This document shows, piece by piece, positions 58,839-64,000 of a stretch of DNA of 64,000 bases (positions within the stretch are counted from its first letter, which is position 1; every line of letters starts with the position of its first letter). The translations under genes were made by a program, and so were the position numbers. The stretch is taken from NCBI GenBank assembly GCA_031553775.1, contig JAVBLA010000040.1:32163-96162 (forward strand). Reading direction: 5' to 3'. The notes under the pieces were generated by a model, which searched no databases, was not told the DNA's origin, and saw only the letters and a list, made by a program, of their open reading frames with translations. The stretch comes from JAISFI01 sp031553775. GTDB taxonomy: Bacteria > Bacteroidota > Bacteroidia > Bacteroidales > Azobacteroidaceae.

Positions 58839-61679
58839 GAAATTGATCATAAAATCGACCAGGTTAATTTCCGATGCTAATTTCAATTTTTTTCGTAACC
58901 TGTAACGTCCTACTTCCACTCCTTTAATGGTAATATTCATCAGATTGGCAATTTCTTTGGTATTCAGGTTCAGGCGGAGGAAAGCGCAAAGTCTCAGATC
59001 TGTGGGGGTCAGATCAGGGTAGTTTGCTTTCAGGTGGCGGAAGAAATTTTCGTGGATCCGGTCGAAATTACTCTGGAAAATCTGCCAGTCGTCTTCCGAA
59101 GACAAACTGGAATCGATCATCCGGATCAGTTTTTCAAAATATTTATTCGGGTATTGGTTGCCCATCTTTTCTTTCTGAAGAGTAAGCTCTTCTTTAATAC
59201 TCACTAATATTTCATTTTTTCTGATGATCGACATGGTAGATCCTGCCAGTTCCTTGCTTTTATGGGTAAGTTCCGCTTCTAATTTTTCATTTTTCAACTG
59301 AATGATTTTATGTTCCTGTTGTTCTGTTTCTTTCCGGCGGATGGTTTGTTGTTCTTCTAAAACTTTTTGTTTGTTTTTTACAATATGCCTCCTGATAGCC
59401 CAATAAACAAGAAGGATGATAAATAATGCCAGCATGCAATAACTGGACATGGCAATTTTTCCGGCATAAAAAGGTGTTTTGATTTCAAATACATACCGGG
59501 TGGAATCCAACTCGTTTCCAAGATTATCTATTGCCTTGATATGCAGTACATAATCTCCCGGATGCAGGCGTGCATACTCTTTAACAGACTGTAGAGAGGG
59601 TATACTCCATTCTTTATCCACCCCATCCAGTTTGAAACTGTATTTTACGTTTTCTCCCTGAAAATAGGGGAATGAAGCATGGAATACAAGCGTATTGTAC
59701 AGGTATTCTATTTCCGGAATTTGTTTGGGATTTAATGAAAGCAACCGGATATTTTCGTCATTATTGATAGATTCTATACGTCCTATATACAACTTTTTGT
59801 TCCAGTTGGATTTGAAAGTTTGTTTTTCGTTGTCTAAAATAGCAATGCCATTGCTTAAACAAAAAAGAAATTTATTTTTTAAAACTACAATATTTTCGTC
59901 ATTGTCAGGTAATTCGTTATATAATGAAGAGAAGGATATTTCCTGTTTTATCCGGATGTTTTTTTCTGAAAAATCAGCCAGGATAAATTTTCCGGAACCT
60001 ACCAACCAATACAAGTTGTCGTTCACGAAAATACTTTTGTTGATCCCTTTGGACGTGGATAATTCTGTATTCAAAGAGTTGTAAGATTTGATGCTGTCGG
60101 TTATGTCGTCGTATATAAAGAAGGAGTCGGTATTGGTAAGAATAATCCTACCCCTGATTTTCAGCAACCGGGGAGATTTCTTTTCTTTTTCCAGTTCCGG
60201 CAAGCTGATGAGGATTGTCTGTTCTGCCGTTTGCAAATCGGGACTCAGTTTAATCCGGTATACTCCTTTGTAGAAATGTTGTGCCCAGATATTCCCTTGT
60301 ACATCTACCTCAATGAAGCGAAGCGGATGCATAAAATCTTTTACAATGTGGCTGAATATCCATCGGTTACCTGTGTCCTTTTTATATATAACCAGGTAGG
60401 TATAAGTCGATTGAATCAGGATTTCCTGTCCGTGTATCAATGCTTTACGCATGCATGTACCTCCTTTTATATCGGAAACCAGACGAATATGTTGTCCGGT
60501 AACTTCAAATGTACCTTCGTTGTTTCCGCAAAATAGCTGACCGTCATACAGGGATAAATCCCAGGATTGTCCCTCTACACCTGGCATAGGCCGTATGTCT
60601 GAAAAAACGTTGTTTTCAGGTGCATAAAAAAGCCCCTGGTTGGTTGCCATGTATAAATATCCGTTCTTCAATGCTGCAGAATACACATATCCGATATCCC
60701 GCTTGAACGAATTGATAAAACTCAGGGATGAATTACTGCGGATGTAAGAAATTCCATTGTCTAAGGCAGCCCAGATATTATTGTCGTTGTCGCAGCAAAC
60801 GGATAAGACAGTATTATTAGCCAGTCCGGTTTCCGTATTGATACTCCAGAGTAATTTGCCATGTTTATCCAGTGCATAAATACCATTGGAAATAGTACCT
60901 ATGATATACGAAGAATCTTTAGTCATTGCCACCCGGTTGATCACAGCCGATTTCAGGATTTCATTTGCTTCGTTTTTCCAGGGATAGCATCCTTTTTTAT
61001 TGTATAGAAAAATGCCATTATTCGTTGAGAATAACAATATTTCCTGTTCTTTATAAGGAAATGCAGCTGTTATTTCGCTGTAGTACAACTGTTCGGTGGA
61101 GAGTAATAGTTCAAACTTATCTCCATTGAAAAGATAGAAGCCCTTGTCCAGTAAACAGCCATACAGGTTGCCATTGATGGTTGTCAGGTAGATTAAAGTG
61201 AAAGGTAGATTAAGCGCTTCAACCTGTTTCCCGTTGAAAGTAAAGTAAGTAGTGAACGAACGAAAATATATTTTTTCCTTGTGCTGAACGATATTCCATA
61301 CCTCATCATTATGAAATTCGTAATGTACCAGGGAATCTGCCAGAGAAGTGTAAATCAGATCTCCGTATTCGTCGTTCTCAAAAAAGCCGAACTCTTCAAA
61401 AGATCCGATATAAATTCTGTCGTTTTTGTCACAAAATACGGATCTGACCATATTGTTCCCCGGGATGGGATAAAGCTCCCAGTTTGAACCGTTGAACCGC
61501 AATAATCCGTTACTGTTTCCTGCATATATATTTCCTTTTGAATCTGTAGTGATAGCCCAGTTCCTCCCAGCCGCGTCATAATCATTTTTGGTGTAATTAT
61601 TTACGTATGGAATCCCTTGTTGTGCCATTAGTAGTAATGGATTCATTATCAATAATATGCATAGCGCCTGTAGTTTCAT
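58833..61679 (-). CDS. beta-propeller / Y_Y_Y / LuxR-type transmembrane regulator of the PUL
   Basis: A 948-residue sensor-regulator. A signal peptide (1-19) precedes two periplasmic beta-propeller sections built of ligand-sensor (Reg_prop-like) repeats (about 30-640: GNIYAGNSNGLLRFNG, NNTVLSVCCDNDNNIWAALD). A Y_Y_Y domain (about 665-725, GDYVLHIKAIDNLGNELDST), a membrane helix (about 735-757) and a coiled coil (about 760-830) follow. The C-terminal LuxR/GerE HTH has TPTDLRLCAFLRLNLNTKEI and KGVEVGRYRLRKKL. It resembles the sensor half of hybrid two-component systems but lacks kinase and receiver domains, so binding of an oligosaccharide would act directly on the DNA-binding end. It faces the enzyme genes. 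Confidence 0.88.
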   Translation of the reverse strand: MKLQALCILLIMNPLLLMAQQGIPYVNNYTKNDYDAAGRNWAITTDSKGNIYAGNSNGLLRFNGSNWELYPIPGNNMVRSVFCDKNDRIYIGSFEEFGFFENDEYGDLIYTSLADSLVHYEFHNDEVWNIVQHKEKIYFRSFTTYFTFNGKQVEALNLPFTLIYLTTINGNLYGCLLDKGFYLFNGDKFELLLSTEQLYYSEITAAFPYKEQEILLFSTNNGIFLYNKKGCYPWKNEANEILKSAVINRVAMTKDSSYIIGTISNGIYALDKHGKLLWSINTETGLANNTVLSVCCDNDNNIWAALDNGISYIRSNSSLSFINSFKRDIGYVYSAALKNGYLYMATNQGLFYAPENNVFSDIRPMPGVEGQSWDLSLYDGQLFCGNNEGTFEVTGQHIRLVSDIKGGTCMRKALIHGQEILIQSTYTYLVIYKKDTGNRWIFSHIVKDFMHPLRFIEVDVQGNIWAQHFYKGVYRIKLSPDLQTAEQTILISLPELEKEKKSPRLLKIRGRIILTNTDSFFIYDDITDSIKSYNSLNTELSTSKGINKSIFVNDNLYWLVGSGKFILADFSEKNIRIKQEISFSSLYNELPDNDENIVVLKNKFLFCLSNGIAILDNEKQTFKSNWNKKLYIGRIESINNDENIRLLSLNPKQIPEIEYLYNTLVFHASFPYFQGENVKYSFKLDGVDKEWSIPSLQSVKEYARLHPGDYVLHIKAIDNLGNELDSTRYVFEIKTPFYAGKIAMSSYCMLALFIILLVYWAIRRHIVKNKQKVLEEQQTIRRKETEQQEHKIIQLKNEKLEAELTHKSKELAGSTMSIIRKNEILVSIKEELTLQKEKMGNQYPNKYFEKLIRMIDSSLSSEDDWQIFQSNFDRIHENFFRHLKANYPDLTPTDLRLCAFLRLNLNTKEIANLMNITIKGVEVGRYRLRKKLKLASEINLVDFMINFK

Positions 61680-61917
61680 AATAGATACTAAGAAAGTTAC
61701 GCAAAGATAAATTATAATCTATAAAATCCATTATAGGAAAGCGGGAATTTTTGAAATTTTTCCTATTTTTATACGAATAGGCGAATTAAAACTGCGGGAT
61801 TCAAAGGATGAAAAACTTTCCATTCAGGCAAAGAATAGTAATGTGTTGATTTTTTCTCAAAGAGTGTGTGAATTATTTGTAAAATATCTAAAAATTTTGC
61901 AATCAAAATATTCTATC
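61680..61917. other. AT-rich region upstream of the regulator gene
   Basis: About 240 bases between the regulator start and the promoter of the AraC-type gene. No open frame of note and no clear -33/-7 pair on the minus strand in front of the regulator. Several ATTTTTC/GAAAAAT words but no strong hairpin are seen. Confidence 0.5.
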
Positions 61918-61949
61918 TTTGTTCTTTTTCCTGAAAAACCCTACCTTTG
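61918..61949 (+). promoter_or_regulatory. Bacteroidota-type promoter for the AraC-type gene
   Basis: TTTG at 61918-61921, a 20-base spacer and TACCTTTG at 61942-61949 match the consensus exactly. The leader to the ATG at 62184 would be about 228 nt. It contains a 15-codon ATG frame at 61964-62011 (MKRLRINAVRFYGKK) that I cannot support as a gene. Confidence 0.75.
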
Positions 61950-62183
61950 AACTCAAATATGGTATGAAAAGACTTCGGATAAATGCAGTCCGGTTTTACG
62001 GAAAAAAGTAAAACGATTTTCTTTTTCTACAAAAATTCCAATCTGAATTATTAACAGACTATTCATTTTCTACTGTTTGTTTGCTTAAACATCGGGTATA
62101 TGGAGATTATGTCTTTCATTTAGTCTATAAGCGGAAGACATGATTGTATCATTTTATGTTAAGCTAAATAGTATCAAGTTTTT

Positions 62184-63278
62184 ATGAATAATAGTCTATT
62201 GCTGTTATTTGAATCCGTTTTGGATATTGTACTGTTGGTCCTGGGAGTTATTTTGATTTTCAGGGCAAGGGATAATCGCAGCAAGTTATATTGGGGAATA
62301 ATGTCTGCTTTTGTCGGAGTCTTTTTATTTCAGGACAATATAAGTTGGGTGATTCTTTTTAATACGACTGATTTAACAGCGATGTCCTGCGGTTTACTTG
62401 TGATGAAAAGGATGTTAAAGTGGTATCTCTTAGGAACTTACGTCTTCATTTTTCCTCTTGTTTTTTTACGCTCCGGATATATTACACCGATGAAAATGCT
62501 TGTGCTTTCCCTTCCGGTAGGGGCAACAGCCCTGACGATAGGTTGTTATTTCCTGTTTAATGGGAGAATTACCGAACTGTACAGCTTTCAATCGATTATT
62601 CATAACACTGGCAGGTTTGATGTCAAATTGCGGCTTTTTATATTTGCCATTACTGTTGTTATTCCCGTGGTTTATTTTTTTATTCCTGTTCTGTGCGATT
62701 TGTCAACTGTGAAGAAAAAACTGACACCGGCTATGTGGATTTATGTTATTTCGATGATTTTGATGTTAAGTTATTATATTTTTTTTACGGTTTGTCTCAA
62801 CAATTTTATTTTTTATACCTACGGAGGAATTCTTGTTTCGTTTTGTATTTTTTTCTCTATTCTGTATTTGTTTAATGAAAACCCATTTTTTAGTGCTACA
62901 AAAACGCCACAGGAGCGGGAAACGGATAAAAAGGCACTTGCCGGAATTCTTTACTCCACTATGGATGCTTATTTAAAAACCCATCAACCCTATATCGATC
63001 CGGAATATTCCCTTAAGGGTATGGCCTGCGATTTGAATGCCAAAGAAACTATTCTTGTTGAAGCAATAAAATATGGTGGTTTTACCGGTTTTCGCGACTA
63101 TATAAATTACTTACGGGTTGAGCATTTCAAGAAGTCTGCACAGTTACAAAGGGGAAAATTAGTAAAAGAACTAATGCATGAAAGCGGGTTTACCTCCCGA
63201 TCAAGTTTTTATCGGATTTTTGTGAGTTATGAACAAATGTCACCGGCAGAATATATAGAAAAATTGTATTTAGAATAA
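62184..63278 (+). CDS. membrane-anchored AraC-family transcriptional regulator
   Basis: A 364-residue protein with about six to seven membrane helices in the first 230 residues (for example LFESVLDIVLLVLGVILIF, GTYVFIFPLVFLRS, LFIFAITVVIPVVYFFIPVL, FCIFFSILYLF) and a C-terminal AraC HTH (about 255-362: PEYSLKGMACDLNAKETILV, LRVEHFKKSAQ, LMHESGFTSRSSFYRIFVSY and EQMSPAEYIEKL). It would sense something in or through the membrane and act as a DNA-binding protein from there. The target genes are not evident; the neighbouring tract is degraded. Confidence 0.87.
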   Translation: MNNSLLLLFESVLDIVLLVLGVILIFRARDNRSKLYWGIMSAFVGVFLFQDNISWVILFNTTDLTAMSCGLLVMKRMLKWYLLGTYVFIFPLVFLRSGYITPMKMLVLSLPVGATALTIGCYFLFNGRITELYSFQSIIHNTGRFDVKLRLFIFAITVVIPVVYFFIPVLCDLSTVKKKLTPAMWIYVISMILMLSYYIFFTVCLNNFIFYTYGGILVSFCIFFSILYLFNENPFFSATKTPQERETDKKALAGILYSTMDAYLKTHQPYIDPEYSLKGMACDLNAKETILVEAIKYGGFTGFRDYINYLRVEHFKKSAQLQRGKLVKELMHESGFTSRSSFYRIFVSYEQMSPAEYIEKLYLE

Positions 63279-63285
63279 CCATCGT

Positions 63286-63345
63286 GTCCCATTTTGTAGA
63301 AAAAAGTCTCATTTTATCAGAAGAAGTCCCATTCTCTAAAGTGGG
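63286..63345. repeat. three 20-bp tandem repeats after the AraC-type gene
   Basis: Units beginning GTCCCATTTTGTAG, GTCTCATTTTATCAG and GTCCCATTCTCTAAAG follow each other exactly every 20 bases (63286, 63306, 63326), starting 8 bases after the stop codon. The third unit overlaps a terminator hairpin. Confidence 0.7.
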
Positions 63346-63356
63346 ACTTCTCTTTT
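63323..63356 (+). terminator. intrinsic terminator of the AraC-type gene
   Basis: A perfect 9-base stem GAAGTCCCA/TGGGACTTC with a 10-base loop is followed by TCTTTT. It lies 45 bases after the stop codon. Confidence 0.8.
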
Positions 63357-63468
63357 GAATTTTAGCCTGTAATTTTGCAGAACCTTATGGAACGTTTTCG
63401 GTAAGCAATAGACAGAAGCCAAATTTACTTGGATTATGTTATTACGAGAAAACGACTAAATTTATTGA

Positions 63469-63730
63469 AGATTTATTATTGCCGCATGTTTGATTCCGAT
63501 ACCGGCGAATGTCGATGAAACTTTGTTCTTTGATAATTTTTCTACTGTGCCCTCGGAGGAAGACGCTTTCATCCTGAATAACGATGGAGAGAGTGAATTT
63601 GGAAGTGATGAGTATTCTGTTTCCTTGCCCAAAGAAGAGGACCTTATCTTACAAAGTAATGATGAGGGTGGGTTTGGAGATAGTGAGGGCGATCTTCCTC
63701 CCGGGCCTTTAGGCCCGGAAACAGTATCTG
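63469..63730 (+). pseudogene. remnant of a small exported acidic protein
   Basis: After an in-frame TGA the frame reads a signal-peptide-like RFIIAACLIPIPAN, then an acidic region (DETLFFDNFSTVPSEEDAFI, SDEYSVSLPKEED, SNDEGGFGDSEGDLPPGPLG). No ATG precedes the hydrophobic part in this frame, and the neighbouring frame reads a Leu-Lys-Ile-Tyr sequence, so the 5' end has probably lost its start by frameshift. A TAATTTTG -7 box at 63370-63377 would fit a former gene. The frame continues into the thioredoxin-like remnant in the wrong phase. Confidence 0.4.
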
Positions 63731-63889
63731 TACAAAGGCTTTGCAGGGGAAAATTTCAGAAACTACCAAATTATCGGTACTCCCACAATTTATCTTACTG
63801 ATGAGAACGGGATTATTATTGAGCGTTGCGCGCGACTGCAGGATGTTCGGAAAGTAAAGAAGACACTGTCCAAAATTTTGTGTAAATAG
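63731..63889 (+). pseudogene. C-terminal fragment of a thioredoxin-fold (TlpA-like) protein
   Basis: Fifty-two codons ending in TAG read YKGFAGENFRNYQIIGTP then TIYLTDENGIIIERCARLQD, including the cis-Pro region (GTPTIYLTDENG) and the last helix of thioredoxin/TlpA-like proteins. The CxxC half is absent and a TAG closes the same frame 18 bases upstream, so it is a relic. A hairpin terminator follows it. Confidence 0.65.
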
Positions 63890-63900
63890 AAAACTACGGG

Positions 63901-63928
63901 ATCCAGGTTTATACCTGGATTCTGTTTT
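63901..63928 (+). terminator. intrinsic terminator after the thioredoxin-like remnant
   Basis: A perfect 8-base stem ATCCAGGT/ACCTGGAT with a TTAT loop is followed by TCTGTTTT, 11 bases after the stop codon of the remnant. It may also serve the minus-strand gene that enters from the right. Confidence 0.7.
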
Positions 63929-63951
63929 CAAAGATAGTCAAAAACTGATTA

Positions 63952-64000
63952 AAAATCATTCCCCAGTTCCAAATGGGCTGATACCATTTCTTTTCGATTT
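63952..64000 (-). CDS. C-terminal end of a gene running off the right edge
   Basis: On the minus strand the last codons read NRKEMVSAHLELGNDF followed by TAA. The alternating pattern ending in Phe is what the last strand of an outer-membrane barrel looks like, but 16 residues are not enough to name it. Confidence 0.35.

Noticed and set aside
61964..62011. A 15-codon leader peptide before the AraC-type gene
   Set aside because: Apart from an ATG and a basic composition there is no regulatory codon run, attenuator hairpin or conservation evidence.

Overview
The window comes from a member of the Bacteroidales (phylum Bacteroidota). The evidence is the TTTG / TAnnTTTG promoter pattern in front of several genes, a SusC/SusD pair, a type IX secretion sorting domain, very acidic lipoprotein N-termini typical of surface lipoproteins in this phylum, and the ribosomal cluster rplM-rpsI-rpsB-tsf. 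The T9SS substrate and the heptose genes fit a non-Bacteroides genus (for example a Parabacteroides- or Dysgonomonas-like lineage), but the genus cannot be fixed from this sequence alone.

Region 1 (1-22.6 kb, almost all on the minus strand) is a Wzx/Wzy surface polysaccharide locus. Read in transcription order it holds heptose-7-phosphate kinase (hddA), sedoheptulose-7-phosphate isomerase (gmhA), a Wzc-type tyrosine autokinase, a Wzy polymerase, an unusual substrate-activation trio (HAD phosphatase, nucleotidyltransferase-kinase fusion, nucleotidyltransferase), a two-part glycosyltransferase, a Wzx flippase, five recognisable glycosyltransferases, a methyltransferase, an RmlD-like reductase, an oxidoreductase with a TIM-barrel partner, and a Wza-type export lipoprotein. 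Many genes overlap by 4 bases, which fits one long operon.

Region 2 (22.7-37.9 kb) is core chromosome: tsf, rpsB, rpsI, rplM, then a repeat-rich gap, a P-type cation ATPase, an AEC transporter, birA, a YjbR-type protein, a YraN-type nuclease, tadA, a LOG phosphoribohydrolase, a hemD-type gene, rnpA, yidD, tatD, tyrS and a tRNA-Gln.

Region 3 (37.88-41.07 kb) is a small integrated islet of about 3.1 kb at the 3' end of tRNA-Gln, bounded by 64-bp direct repeats with one mismatch. It carries a tyrosine recombinase whose 5' end is interrupted by stops, a DinD-type gene, a short ORF6N gene, four related 25-bp palindromes, and paired 12-bp-spaced repeats at both ends that look like recombinase arm sites. 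A paired repeat of the same geometry but different sequence lies just outside the right boundary, suggesting that a second element once used the same tRNA.

Region 4 (41.3-64 kb) is accessory. It contains a 1343-residue T9SS-sorted PKD/BACON protein, an SLC13 permease, an AlkZ-like winged-helix protein, and a polysaccharide utilisation locus (SusC, SusD, a LamG lipoprotein, a GH144-like endoglucanase, a GH3 beta-glucosidase) facing a beta-propeller/Y_Y_Y/LuxR regulator. The enzyme pair suggests beta-1,2-glucan as substrate. The last 2 kb hold a membrane-anchored AraC-type regulator, a tract of gene remnants including a thioredoxin-fold tail, and the end of a gene that runs off the edge.
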